Source: Paraburkholderia sp041321145
Lineage (GTDB): Bacteria; Pseudomonadota; Gammaproteobacteria; Burkholderiales; Burkholderiaceae
Assembly (NCBI RefSeq): GCF_041321145.1
Contig: NZ_JBGGWA010000008.1
Span: 1-64,000 of the forward strand
Length of the DNA stretch: 64,000 nucleotides
Direction: 5' to 3'
A model generated the notes under the pieces. The model was not told the DNA's origin and ran no database searches. It saw nothing but the letters and a program-made list of their open reading frames with translations. Shown here piece by piece: positions 8,587-16,783 of the stretch. A program made the translations under genes and the position numbers. Each line of letters begins with the position of its first letter. Position 1 is the first letter of the stretch.

Positions 8587-9321
8587 ATGAGCAACTTCGG
8601 GGTCGGGCTGTTTCTTGTTGGCGTGCTCACCGGATTGATAGGTTTTGGAGGCTTTTTCGATACTCGAAAAGTCGACCGGCGCTTCAAGACAGGCTATAAA
8701 AATAACGAGCCAGATAACAGGAACTTTGGTCGTGCAGGCAAGCGTATTCTGTACGGCATTGGGATTTGTATTGTAGCTTCAGCCATTGTCAGCTTAAGTT
8801 CGCCTTCTGAGCGTACATTGTCCACCACTCAGGTTGACAATGTTGCCTCGCAGCCTGAGGTGGTCGCTGCCTCACAGGCAGAAGTGTCGAATCCCGTTGT
8901 CGCTCTTGACCCTCAACCAGCGGAGAAGAAGTCTGACAGCGGAGTTGCGCTCGGTTCGAACGAGCGAGTGGTCGCTCCCGAAAGTGTCGCCCCAGCTCTC
9001 GCTTTGGAGTCGGTCCCGGTTGCACAGGTACCAGATGCTTCACTCCAATCCGGTCAGGAGAGCGTCAGTTGCACCGAGGATGGGACGTTTTTCGGTGCCA
9101 ACGTATGCAAAAGCGCAACCCTCGCGGCGGCCTACGACCGTGAACTGAAAGAGTACGAGGCGGCGCAGGGCCGCATTGGCGGGAAAGACATCGGAGTGCG
9201 TATTGAACAGCAGAACTGGGTCGATCAAGTCACCAAGAGCTGTTCGGACATGACGTGCCTGACCGAGGCGTTTGATGCACGGATAGCTAATCTTCACTCT
9301 CGGTACCGAAAAGACGGCTAG
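8587..9321 (+). CDS. membrane protein with LprI/DUF1311-like C-terminal domain
   Basis: The product has 244 residues. Two hydrophobic segments (about 5-24 and 54-73) anchor it. A long Val/Ser/Ala/Pro-rich linker follows, then a C-terminal domain from about 160 with four cysteines (SCTEDGTFFGANVCK, SCSDMTCLTEAFDARI). The ending W-x(6)-C-x(3)-CL-x(3)-F-x-RI is like the lysozyme-inhibitor LprI / DUF1311 fold, with the domain probably periplasmic. The similarity is from motif spacing only. It lies between the YidD-like gene and rmuC on the same strand. Confidence 0.55.
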   Translation: MSNFGVGLFLVGVLTGLIGFGGFFDTRKVDRRFKTGYKNNEPDNRNFGRAGKRILYGIGICIVASAIVSLSSPSERTLSTTQVDNVASQPEVVAASQAEVSNPVVALDPQPAEKKSDSGVALGSNERVVAPESVAPALALESVPVAQVPDASLQSGQESVSCTEDGTFFGANVCKSATLAAAYDRELKEYEAAQGRIGGKDIGVRIEQQNWVDQVTKSCSDMTCLTEAFDARIANLHSRYRKDG

Positions 9322-9548
9322 ACCTGTATGTCTTGGCGTCGAACGTCGCGACGTGACGAATTGCCCGATTGCCGCGAAGCACTCTAGAAGCGGGGAATCA
9401 GTTCTGCAGGTGTGGGGATTGCCGAGCCCGAACAGCGTTGTGTGACGTGAAAACGCGCATCGCACCCAGACGACAATCCGCCTTTACTTGCGCGTGGCTA
9501 TGGGTAGCAGGGTAAATTTCCTCGCAAAAAGCAGATTCTGGGGGCGTG

Positions 9549-11468
9549 ATGGAGACAGTTGCTGGGTTTGCAATTTCGGTAGTAAGTTTGATTCTCGGTG
9601 CGGTGGCGGCATGGGTGCTATTACGGAGCGGTGAGGCCATGCGCATGCGGGCAGCAGTTGTCCGTAGCCAATCGGAGTCGCAGATTCAAATTGCTCAGTT
9701 AGAAGAGAGACTCCGGGCGTCGGGCGACGACTTGAGGTTAGCCCGCGGGTCGAGGGATGAGGTGGAACATCAAGCCAACGTCTTGCGCGAGGAACTTTTT
9801 GCTGTTCGCGATGAGCAGGCGAGGTTGGCTGAGCGGTCTTCACGAGTCCCAGTTCTTGAGGCGGAGATTCGGACGCTGAGTGAACAGGTGCGGAGCAGTG
9901 CGGATGAACTGAGAGTTGTCGCGGCTAGTGAAGCCCAGAAGCAGCAGCTCGTTAGATCTCTGACTGAGCAAGTCGCGCAACTGGAGAAGGACCTGACTGA
10001 CGCGGAGCGGAAGGTTGAACAAACTTCGTCAGAGTTGCAGGTTGCGAACGAGCGCAGGGCCGCGCTGGAAGAAATGGCATCTCGTATCCCAGACCTCGAC
10101 CGTCAGATGGGCGAGACCGCAGAATCATTGACAGAAACCGTGCACGCTTTGTCTGAACTGCGGGAGTCAAATGGTCGCCAGAACGGGAAATTATCGGCTG
10201 AATTGGATGCCGAGCGCCTCGCTGCGCGCTTGGTGCGTGACGAGCTCGAGCAGGTAAAAGCTGCCCGGGCCGCGGCGGACCGCGATGTGACACGGCTCAC
10301 GGACGAGCTTACGGAGCTTCGCACTAGAACTGACGCGGAAAAACAGAACAGCGACGAAAAACTTAATCTATTACTGGAGGCAAAAGAGACCCTTAGTGAC
10401 CAGTTTAAGACGCTTGCCACTGAGATTTTTGAGGAAAAGTCCAAACGCTTCGCGGAGCAGAATCAGACCAACCTCGGACTGCTACTTGAGCCTTTGAAGA
10501 CGAGGCTGTCCGAATTTCAGGGAAAGGTCGAAGAAGTCTATGTTCAGGAAGGCAAAGACCGCTCGGCACTCTCTGCTCAGGTTCGACAACTCGTCGAGTT
10601 GAATCAGGCGCTCAGCCTGGATGCAAAAAACCTCACGCTTGCCCTCAAAGGGTCTGCGAAAACTCAAGGTAACTGGGGTGAACTGATACTTGAGCGCGTG
10701 CTCGAAGCCTCTGGTCTGCGCAAGGGGGAGGAGTATCAAGTCCAGGACAGTCAGGTGCGAGAGGATGGCACTCGGGCACAGCCTGACGTTGTAATCAACC
10801 TTCCTGATGAACGCAAGCTGGTCGTTGACTCAAAAGTGTCTCTCAATGCGTATGAGCGATATGCATCAGCGGAAAGCGACGAAGAGAGGGCAGTCGCTCT
10901 CCGCCAGCATGTTGAATCCGTCAGGAGCCACATCAAATCGCTGTCCGACAAGCAATATCAGGCGCTGTACGGCAGGTCTCTTGATTTTGTCCTTGCTTTT
11001 GTCCCGATCGAACCAGCGTTCATGCTCGCTGTGACGAACGACAACGAGCTATTCATGGAGGCGTGGCGTCGGAACGTACTTGTCGTTAGCCCGTCTACGC
11101 TCCTTTTTGTTGTGCGCACGGTCGCTCACCTCTGGCGGCAAGAGCAACAGAGTCGAAATGCGCAGGATATCGCGCGTCGAGGCGCGGAGCTGTACGACAA
11201 ACTTTGTGGATTCGTTGAAGACTTGCAGCAAGTTGGGATGCGTCTCGGGCAGGCTCAGAAGGCTTACGACTTGGCACACGGAAAGCTTACGAGCGGGAGA
11301 GGCAATGTCATACGACAAGCTGAATTGCTTCGCGACATGGGGGTAAAGCCATCGAAGGCGCTACCGCAGGCCTTGGTGGAGTCTGCGTCGGCAGAACATC
11401 AAGAAATCGTAGTGCCGGGCGTAATAGCCGATACATCCAGTAGCATCGAGGCTGAGCCGGGCATGTGA
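9549..11468 (+). CDS. rmuC: RmuC-family DNA recombination protein with extended coiled coil
   Basis: The 639-residue product has an N-terminal membrane helix (about 8-28) and a coiled coil running to about residue 290. The RmuC domain follows, with the hallmark blocks GNWGELILERVLEASGLRKG, YQVQDSQ, QPDVVINLPDERKLVVDSKV, DFVLAFVPIEPAFMLA and VVSPSTLLFVVRTVAHLWR. RmuC is a predicted nuclease-like protein that limits DNA inversions at short repeats. At 639 residues it is longer than the usual 450-550, because of the coiled coil. ATG 9549 is taken over an adjacent GTG at 9546. It sits in the mobile island, so it may be a second, horizontally acquired copy (inference). An IS481 element begins two bases after its stop. 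Confidence 0.85.
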   Translation: METVAGFAISVVSLILGAVAAWVLLRSGEAMRMRAAVVRSQSESQIQIAQLEERLRASGDDLRLARGSRDEVEHQANVLREELFAVRDEQARLAERSSRVPVLEAEIRTLSEQVRSSADELRVVAASEAQKQQLVRSLTEQVAQLEKDLTDAERKVEQTSSELQVANERRAALEEMASRIPDLDRQMGETAESLTETVHALSELRESNGRQNGKLSAELDAERLAARLVRDELEQVKAARAAADRDVTRLTDELTELRTRTDAEKQNSDEKLNLLLEAKETLSDQFKTLATEIFEEKSKRFAEQNQTNLGLLLEPLKTRLSEFQGKVEEVYVQEGKDRSALSAQVRQLVELNQALSLDAKNLTLALKGSAKTQGNWGELILERVLEASGLRKGEEYQVQDSQVREDGTRAQPDVVINLPDERKLVVDSKVSLNAYERYASAESDEERAVALRQHVESVRSHIKSLSDKQYQALYGRSLDFVLAFVPIEPAFMLAVTNDNELFMEAWRRNVLVVSPSTLLFVVRTVAHLWRQEQQSRNAQDIARRGAELYDKLCGFVEDLQQVGMRLGQAQKAYDLAHGKLTSGRGNVIRQAELLRDMGVKPSKALPQALVESASAEHQEIVVPGVIADTSSSIEAEPGM

Positions 11469-11470
11469 AG

Positions 11471-12567
11471 TGTGTGATTCACACAGATCGTTTCAACTAA
11501 AATGGGGCGATGGACCGCGAAATTGCGACTCGATTACGTTGGGTTTTGATGTATCACGAGACCGGCAACGCCGGCCTCGTATGCGCACGTTGTGGCATCT
11601 TAAGGCCGACACTTCGCAAATCGTTACAACGCTACTGGGATGCTGGAGAAGAAGGTCTTCGCTCTCAAAGTCGCCGCCCTCTCAACAGTCCAAACCGGAA
11701 GGTCTCCGAAGCTGATCGGGCGACGATTCTCCGGCTGCGCGCCGAGCGTAAGGGCGCACGGCGGATCCAGAACGAGTTGCGGCTTCACGAACAAAGAGAG
11801 CTGTCCCTCGCGACCATTCATAAAGTTCTGACCAAGGCGTCTGTGAAGCCACTAGTGCGCTCCAGGCGGCCGGCATATCCCACACGCTATAGTCGCCCGG
11901 TTCCGGGAGATCGGGTCCAGATGGACACAATGAAGATTGCGCGAGGCGTCTATCAGTACACGGCCATCGACGACTGCTCGCGCTTCCGCGTACTGGCTGT
12001 GTACCCTCGCAGAAATGCCCGCAATACGCTGCTTTTTCTTGATCGCGTCATCGAAGAGATGCCGTTTCCGATCCAGCGTATTCAGACCGACAGGGGCGGC
12101 GCGTTCTTCGCCGAATCAGTGCAGCGGCATCTGATGATGCGAGTGCATAAAATTCCGACCGATCCCGCCACGCTCGCCACACCTCAATGGCAAGGTCGAA
12201 CGTTCACAAATTACTGACCTGAACGAATTCTGGTTCCACCATGTCCCGACCGAAGATAAGATTGACCGACGAATTGAGGAGTGGCAGTTCGACTACCACT
12301 GGCGCCGCCCACACGGCTCACTCGGCGGCAAGACTCCCGTCGACCGCATCGCAGAAGTGAGCGAAATCACACCTCTCGCGGAGCAGGGAGAAACCGCCTA
12401 CGACGGGTTGAAAGAGAGAATCCGGCATCGCGAATGGCGAGTCGACAAGATCCTTGCCGAACATCATCGGCGCGCGCTTGAACTCGCGTCTCCTAACGGA
12501 GCCACGAACTCAAGCGCGCAAAGAAAACGGCGTTCAAGAAAGTGAAATGATGTCTGTGAATCGCACA
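11471..12567 (+). mobile_element. IS481-family insertion sequence
   Basis: Imperfect terminal inverted repeats bound 1,097 bp, a normal IS481 length. The left end (from 11471) starts TGTGTGATTCACACAG; the right end, read in reverse from 12567, starts TGTGCGATTCACAGAC. About 20 of the first 24 positions match. I see no clear target-site duplication. The left end lies two bases after the rmuC stop. Confidence 0.8.
11510..12545 (+). pseudogene. IS481 transposase, single frameshift
   Basis: The N-terminal helix-turn-helix (GNAGLVCARCGILRPTLRKS) and the DDE integrase core are recognisable: first Asp in QMDTMK, second in QTDRGG, Glu in NGKVERSQ. The frame opened at 11510 ends at 12217 in nonsense (ATPQWQGRTFTNY). 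The true sequence continues in another frame from about 12150 (IKFRPIPPRSPHLNGKVERS…) to the TGA at 12543-12545, through the usual WRRPHGSLGGKTPVDR motif. One missing base near 12150 explains this. The Glu of the triad lies after the break, so the main frame gives an inactive product. Confidence 0.85.
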
Positions 12568-12753
12568 GCTCAACTCTTGTCGAACGCTTTAAACTCGTTC
12601 GCTTCCTCGGTAGCCGTGCTACGGATGGGCTATGTGCTCCAGCCGGAGATAATTATCAGATCACTGCTAGAAGCGATATCGACGTGCCTGCATCTCCTGC
12701 AGCGTCCGGACGATCTCGCGGCCTATGAAGCTCATACGCTTCATTCGTAAGCG
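12568..12753 (+). pseudogene. orphan gene fragment trapped between two insertion sequences
   Basis: Between the IS481 right end and the IS66 end a frame encodes about 60 residues of protein-like sequence (ALNSFASSVAVLRMGYVLQP, RSLLEAISTCLHLLQRPDDL) ending in a stop at 12748-12750. It is alpha-helical in character and somewhat like the start of DUF5677-type proteins, but that is a guess. It has no start of its own and is best read as the interior of a gene destroyed by the insertions. Confidence 0.35.
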
Positions 12754-12807
12754 CTCAATCGTAAGCACCCGGGGAAGGCATCTTGACGGGGGCAATCGCT
12801 GAAACGA

Positions 12808-13308
12808 TCAAGCAGCGGTCGGCGTCCAGCGATGAGGAAGCAGTTGCGCGATGTCGGCGGCACGGTGTGTCGGCAATCGCGTCAACACGTCCTTCAGGTA
12901 GGCCAACGGATCGTGCCCGTTCAGTTGTGCAGAGCGGATCAATGTCATGATCGCGGCCGCGCGTTTTCCGGCACGCAGGGATCCTGCGAACAACCAGTTC
13001 GACCTCCCCAGGGCCCATGGACGTATTTGATTCTCGACCCAGTTGTTATCCGCAGGCACATGCCCGTCATCCAGATAGCGCGTAAGCGCTTCCCAACGTT
13101 TGAGGCATATGCCCAGGCCATCGTAGACCAGCATCTTCATTCGAGTCGAGTGCCGATTGGCAAACAGGTAGGCATGATGAGGCCTCACTGACCCGAACAT
13201 CTTGACCACGCGTGCGAGCAGCGTATCGACACCGGCGCGCATGTCGACCGGCTCCGTCGCGAGCCAGATGGCATCGATGCGAATCAACGCAGCCACCCCT
13301 GCAGCCAC
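12808..13308 (-). pseudogene. in-frame fusion of TnpB N-terminus to TnpC C-terminus (IS66 deletion product)
   Basis: Residues 1 to about 75 are the start of TnpB (IDAIWLATEPVDMRAGVDTL, then HHAYLFANRHSTRMKMLVYDGLG). From about residue 76 the sequence is the end of TnpC (KRWEALTRYLDDGHVPADNN, then IRPWALGRSNWLFAGSLRAG … LPHRWTPTAA). The joint lies near 13101-13106, where both parents share a short TGCCTCAAACG-like stretch, so a short-homology deletion is likely. The fusion is open over 166 codons. The TnpC catalytic Asp residues are gone, so it cannot transpose by itself. Its start overlaps tnpA by 25 bp, as normal for IS66. Confidence 0.85.
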
Positions 13309-13664
13309 GTTGCGCAGTCGCTCGCGACCGACAGTGGCCAGCGCACCGTGATCGCCGTCGCGCCCCTGCGCACTTCGATCTCGATGTGCGTCGCCGCTGC
13401 AACGCCATTCTGCATCTGTAACGGCACAAATTCCGGCGGCGAGACATTCAATTCCTGTCGGGCCGCCTCAGCGGCATCGCGTTCCTCCTGGGCTGCTACC
13501 CAGCTACGCAGCAGGTTGGCGTTCAACCGGTAATGCAATGCCACGGCCGCAATCGACACGTTCGGCTGCATTGCCGCCCGAATGACCATCTCCTTGAATT
13601 CCTTGCTATGCCGCCGGCGCCGTGTCGGCTGAACCACATCCTGGACAACCTCGACTTCGTCCAT
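13284..13664 (-). CDS. tnpA: IS66 accessory protein TnpA
   Basis: The 126-residue product (MDEVEVVQDVVQPTRRRRHS…) has the IS66 OrfA helix-turn-helix near residues 20-60 (HSKEFKEMVIRAAMQPNVSI, ALHYRLNANLLRSWV). It appears intact and is the first gene of the deleted IS66. I chose the second of two adjacent ATGs (13667 and 13664). The upstream codons to 13730 look like translated leader of the element. It overlaps the start of the tnpB-tnpC fusion. Confidence 0.75.
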   Translation of the reverse strand: MDEVEVVQDVVQPTRRRRHSKEFKEMVIRAAMQPNVSIAAVALHYRLNANLLRSWVAAQEERDAAEAARQELNVSPPEFVPLQMQNGVAAATHIEIEVRRGATAITVRWPLSVASDCATWLQGWLR

Positions 13665-13752
13665 CATGTACACCTGTCCATTTAAAATTTGAATGGACAT
13701 GATCGTCGGGCTGCTCGACTTACCGATCAAGATGACTTCGCCGGCTGCTTAC

Positions 13753-14178
13753 GGTTTAGGTCTGGAGGGCAGGAACAGAATTCTGTAAAGACGGGAACAG
13801 TCTCATGCAAGCCAACGAAGACGTCGGTTTGCACAATTTTGTTTCTGCCCGCACACGACTGGTTGGGATCCGCTGGCCAAGTAGGAACAAATTTATGCAA
13901 AGCGGTGTAGCGCAAAATTGTTCCTGCGCCAGAGGTCCGTCGCATCGTGCACGACGAGCTCGTCAGAAGCACGCATCGTGTAATGCAGGGAACGGATTCA
14001 CGCAAAAACCGGGGAACAAAGTTATGCAAACCAACGCGCGAATCAGGCGAGTGGTTGAACGCCCTTTAACTTGACATAACATAATTTATCAACCTTTGAC
14101 GTGTAGGAGCAATATGCGAATGTCGTACCTCGGCAAAGCTGAAACGTCGCATGTCATGCTGGCCCACCTTTTGGCGAA
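13753..14178. other. gene-free stretch holding the repeat array
   Basis: Apart from the iterated repeats at 13771-14032 I see no coding sequence. The A+T-rich piece around 14070-14092 (TTGACATAACATAATTTATC) has a TTGACA-like box but no well-placed gene downstream on the plus strand. The minus-strand doxX gene ends at 14179. Confidence 0.5.
13771..14032. repeat. seven iterated ~20-bp repeats, probable transposon end
   Basis: Copies resembling GGAACAAATTTATGCAAAGC lie at 13771-13790, 13793-13813, 13825-13848 (reverse), 13884-13903, 13909-13926 (reverse), 13988-14010 and 14012-14032. GGAACA and TGCAAA are the best kept parts, with about 7 bp between them. Five copies point one way and two the other, with irregular spacing. 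Arrays like this are typical of transposase-binding ends of Tn7/Tn5053-like (TnsB/TniA) elements. No such transposase gene is in the window. The deleted IS66 abuts the array on its left. Confidence 0.6.
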
Positions 14179-14643
14179 TTAACCGGTCCACCGTCTTCGT
14201 AGCCAATGGTCGACAGACCAGCTTCCGGCACCTCGGCATAGCAGCACCAGCAACATGGCAGCCCACTGGATATGGGTGGGCCATGCCTGCGGATAGACGA
14301 ATATTTCGATAACGGTGGTCATTCCCAGTAATACGAACGCCACGGACCGGGTCGCCAGGCCGAGCATCAGCAACACCGGTGTCGTCAGCTCGATCGACAC
14401 GGCCATGTACGCGGCGAATTCGGGCGGCAGAATCGGTACCTTGTATTCGTCCCTGAACAGGTCGACGGCGGTCTCCCAGTTCGCCAGTTTGGTCATCGCG
14501 GAGTTCCAGAAAATAGTCGCCACGGCAATCCGCAAAGGAATGGCGAGCAACGCATAAGGCACACCCTCAAGCCATCCGGCAAGACGCATGATTCGGCTGC
14601 TGTCGGCCGGTGACGGGCTGATGGAAGAATGACCGCGTGTCAT
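14179..14643 (-). CDS. DoxX-family membrane protein of the bufferin operon (GigD-like)
   Basis: The 154-residue protein has four hydrophobic helices and the DoxX pattern near residue 40 (IFWNSAMTKLANWETAVDLF followed by DEYKVP…) and LTTPVLLMLGLATR. DoxX proteins are small inner-membrane proteins linked to redox or thiol stress. Its ATG overlaps the bufC stop by four bases (ATGA). It is the last gene of bufA-bufB-bufC-doxX, the same order as gigABCD in Caulobacter, where the operon is under SigF control. It may help the redox balance of the modified peptide or its export (inference). Confidence 0.85.
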   Translation of the reverse strand: MTRGHSSISPSPADSSRIMRLAGWLEGVPYALLAIPLRIAVATIFWNSAMTKLANWETAVDLFRDEYKVPILPPEFAAYMAVSIELTTPVLLMLGLATRSVAFVLLGMTTVIEIFVYPQAWPTHIQWAAMLLVLLCRGAGSWSVDHWLRRRWTG

Positions 14644-15455
14644 GTGTGAGTCCTCCGGAACTCATTGACATGCGTTCCAGGAGCCACGCTGACCTCCGCC
14701 ACGCATCCACTGGCCAGAAGCGTGGCGAGCACGCGGTGCGCAGCGTCGCACGGCGTCGCTTCCAGGGCCGCGGACAACGGCTTTCCCGAAAACAGCGCCG
14801 CGGTGAAGCGCCATTCGCACTCTCCCAGACGCATCACGTCGATACCGCTCTGCGTTCGGTGAACCAGCAGGCCGACTGGGCCTTCCGCGAGATCGACCGC
14901 CGCCATGGCCGGGTCATCGCGCTCCAGTACCGCGCGCCAGATGATGTCGACCGGAAATTCGCATCGCAGCAGGCGTGCCGCCGGATGCGCCTCGAAATGC
15001 AGCTGCGCCAGTTCGCTCTCTCCCCTTGCCGTCAGGCGCGCGATGTCAAGCAACGGGGCGTCTGGCGCATGCAGGGCGAGGTTGACGTGCCATTCCAGGC
15101 GTGCCACGTCGGCGAGATAAGGGACTGAGGCCGCCTGCGGCAACCCGCCCAGAAAGTCCGGAAATCCCGCACCATAGTCATCCAGCCAGGCACTCCGCGG
15201 CGGAGCCTTTGCAACGAACAGCCCCGCTGCGCCCTCAAAAAACGCCGGACCGACCAGACGCTCCACCGCCGGGAAAGCCAGGCGAAGGGCCGTGCCAAGT
15301 ACGCTGGCCCTGGTGTTCCGGTAGATGTCGAGCCGTGCGTCGGCGGCCACGCCGTCAGCGATCACCCAGACCGACGCTTCGCGGTCCGCGCGCTCGAGCA
15401 AACCCCGCTTCACCGCCTGCTGCAGTTCAAGCAGCGTTGGCGTGGATACGTTCAT
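14640..15455 (-). CDS. bufC: BufC/HvfC-type peptide modification chaperone (DUF2063)
   Basis: The 271-residue product has the DUF2063 N-terminal domain (LELQQAVKRGLLERAD, DIYRNTRASVLGTALRLAFP, VERLVGPAFFEGAAGLFVAK, then PYLADVARLEWHVNLALHAP) and a less conserved C-terminal half. DUF2063 proteins pair with MNIO enzymes and present the precursor peptide for cysteine modification. It begins inside the 3' end of bufB (29-bp overlap) and ends in an ATGA overlap with doxX, so the operon is tightly coupled. Cytoplasmic. Confidence 0.9.
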   Translation of the reverse strand: MNVSTPTLLELQQAVKRGLLERADREASVWVIADGVAADARLDIYRNTRASVLGTALRLAFPAVERLVGPAFFEGAAGLFVAKAPPRSAWLDDYGAGFPDFLGGLPQAASVPYLADVARLEWHVNLALHAPDAPLLDIARLTARGESELAQLHFEAHPAARLLRCEFPVDIIWRAVLERDDPAMAAVDLAEGPVGLLVHRTQSGIDVMRLGECEWRFTAALFSGKPLSAALEATPCDAAHRVLATLLASGCVAEVSVAPGTHVNEFRRTHT

Positions 15456-16317
15456 GGCGTTGCCTTGTCAGTTCGATCTCGGCGAGGGCCGCCTCTTCGA
15501 CCAGTGTTTCAATCGGCGGTACGGCGGTATCCCATTCGACCAGCGTCGGAACCGGCCCGAAGCGCCTGAGTGCCTCACGATAGAGCGCCCAGACTTCCGG
15601 CGCGACGCGTGAGCCGTGGTCGTCGATGCGCAGCGTCTGTCCGTGATCGAGCTGCCGGACGCTGTGCCCGGCGAGATGGATTTCGCCGATCGCGGCCGCA
15701 GGCAAGGCATCGAGGTAGGTCATCGCATTCCAGCCGTGATTGCAGGCACTGACGTAGATGTTGTTGACGTCGCACAGAATGCCGCAGCCAGTGCGCTGTG
15801 CGACCTGAGCGAGGAATTCCCACTCCGGAATCGTCGAGTGACTGAACCGCAGATAGGTCGAGGGGTTCTCCACCAGGATGCGTCGCCTGAGGAAAGCCTG
15901 CACTTCATCCACGTGCCGGCAGACAACGCTCAACGCCTCTTCGGTCAGCGGCAGCGGCAACAGGTCGGCGAGATAAGTGCCGCCGGCGATACTCCACGAC
16001 AGATGCTCGGAAACGAGTCCGGGTTCGACCCGCTCGACTACACTGCGCACCCTGGCCAGATGCTCGGCATTGAGCTCTTCGGCGCTGCCGAGGGACAATC
16101 CCACCCCGTGCAGTGACACCGGATAATCACGGCGAATCGCGTCGAGGTAGCGAGGTGCGCTGCCGCCGCCCATGTAGTTCTCGGTATGCACCTCGAACCA
16201 GGCGACCGCAGGTCGTGTGTCGAGCACCCGCTGGTGATGGCGAAAGCGCAGCCCGATGCCGGCCCTCGCCGGAATCGGGCTTGACGCCTGCTGCGCGTGG
16301 ACCACGGGAACGCTCAT
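15427..16317 (-). CDS. bufB: BufB/HvfB-type MNIO RiPP maturase (DUF692)
   Basis: It encodes 296 residues with the multinuclear iron oxygenase (DUF692) motifs: WFEVHTENYM, LHGVGLSLGS, SEHLSWS, ILVENPSTYL, CDVNNIYVSACNHG, GEIHLAGH and IDDHGSRV. The His, Glu, Asp and Asn residues in these bind the iron cluster. Such enzymes (MbnB, TglH, bufferin BufB) oxidise cysteines in a precursor; for bufferins the reported product is thiooxazole. I chose ATG 16317 (MSVPVV), 16 bp after bufA. The frame stays open upstream to 16455, but that part is antisense-like Arg/Cys-rich sequence lying inside bufA. It overlaps bufC by 29 bp. Confidence 0.92.
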   Translation of the reverse strand: MSVPVVHAQQASSPIPARAGIGLRFRHHQRVLDTRPAVAWFEVHTENYMGGGSAPRYLDAIRRDYPVSLHGVGLSLGSAEELNAEHLARVRSVVERVEPGLVSEHLSWSIAGGTYLADLLPLPLTEEALSVVCRHVDEVQAFLRRRILVENPSTYLRFSHSTIPEWEFLAQVAQRTGCGILCDVNNIYVSACNHGWNAMTYLDALPAAAIGEIHLAGHSVRQLDHGQTLRIDDHGSRVAPEVWALYREALRRFGPVPTLVEWDTAVPPIETLVEEAALAEIELTRQRHERIHANAA

Positions 16318-16333
16318 ATCAGCGGGGATCGGC

Positions 16334-16666
16334 TCAGCTCGCGTGGAGCTTACCGCCCTGAATCTTCGAGCAGTCGCCCGCCGGCAGCAGCACGAACGAC
16401 TTCGTATCGCGTGCCTGAGTCGCCTGGCCGGCGCACGAGTGGGCGCCCTCGGCACAGTCGTTCTTTGCGACCGAATTGACGCCGTAACATTTTTCCAGCT
16501 TGTTCTTCTGCATCCGCATCATGTTGTCCTGGACCACTTGCGGCATCTTGCTCATGTCCTTCATCTCCTGCGCCTGTGCCGGCAATGCCTGCATCGCAAG
16601 CGCGAGACCGATCACGGCTGACAGGGTCGAAGCGGCCAGTAGCGGCTTACCCAGTTCCTTGCTCAT
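16334..16666 (-). CDS. bufA1: BufA1-type bufferin precursor (DUF2282), periplasmic metallophore
   Basis: The 110-residue precursor has a signal peptide of about 33 residues ending LPAQAQ. The mature part has four cysteines at 60, 71, 78 and 99 (EKCYGVNSVAKNDC, HSCAGQ, PAGDCSKIQGGKL), which match the DUF2282 pattern. Bufferins are exported peptides whose cysteines are modified by the MNIO partner and which buffer excess copper in the periplasm. ATG 16666 is preceded by AGGAGGA at 16673-16679. A SigF-type promoter lies 50-75 bp upstream. It diverges from sigF. Family and role are established in Caulobacter; here they are inferred from sequence and operon order. Confidence 0.92.
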   Translation of the reverse strand: MSKELGKPLLAASTLSAVIGLALAMQALPAQAQEMKDMSKMPQVVQDNMMRMQKNKLEKCYGVNSVAKNDCAEGAHSCAGQATQARDTKSFVLLPAGDCSKIQGGKLHAS

Positions 16667-16715
16667 TGTGCGTCCTCCTGAGGTTGGGGTTGCAGAATCG
16701 CAACCTGCAGCAAGA

Positions 16716-16741
16716 TTCGTCGGGAGCGGGACAAAGGTTAC
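16716..16741 (-). promoter_or_regulatory. SigF-type promoter of bufA
   Basis: On the minus strand GTAACC at 16741-16736 is followed after exactly 16 bases by CGAA at 16719-16716. This equals the GTAACC-N16-CGAA motif I recall for SigF (ECF) promoters in Caulobacter. It lies 50 bp before the bufA ATG, and sigF itself is the divergent neighbour. The match is seen directly; that this sigma factor uses it is inference. Confidence 0.7.
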
Positions 16742-16783
16742 GCCGTTTGCAAAATTTATATTCATGCAGATAACCGGCCAAGC

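Larger units (their letters stand above)
12761..13752 (-). mobile_element. IS66-family element with internal deletion, both inverted repeats kept
   Basis: The end at 12761 reads GTAAGCACCCGGGGAAGGCA followed by TCTTGACGG. The end at 13752, read in reverse, gives GTAAGCAGCCGGCGAAGTCA followed by TCTTGATCGG; most positions match. Only 992 bp lie between, whereas IS66 elements are about 2.5 kb. The missing part is the 3' half of tnpB and most of tnpC. Because both ends survive, it could still be moved in trans by a complete relative. No 8-bp target duplication is visible. Confidence 0.8.

Noticed and set aside
13771..14032. Possible CRISPR array
   Set aside because: The repeats are short and degenerate, occur in both orientations, and are unevenly spaced, with no cas genes.
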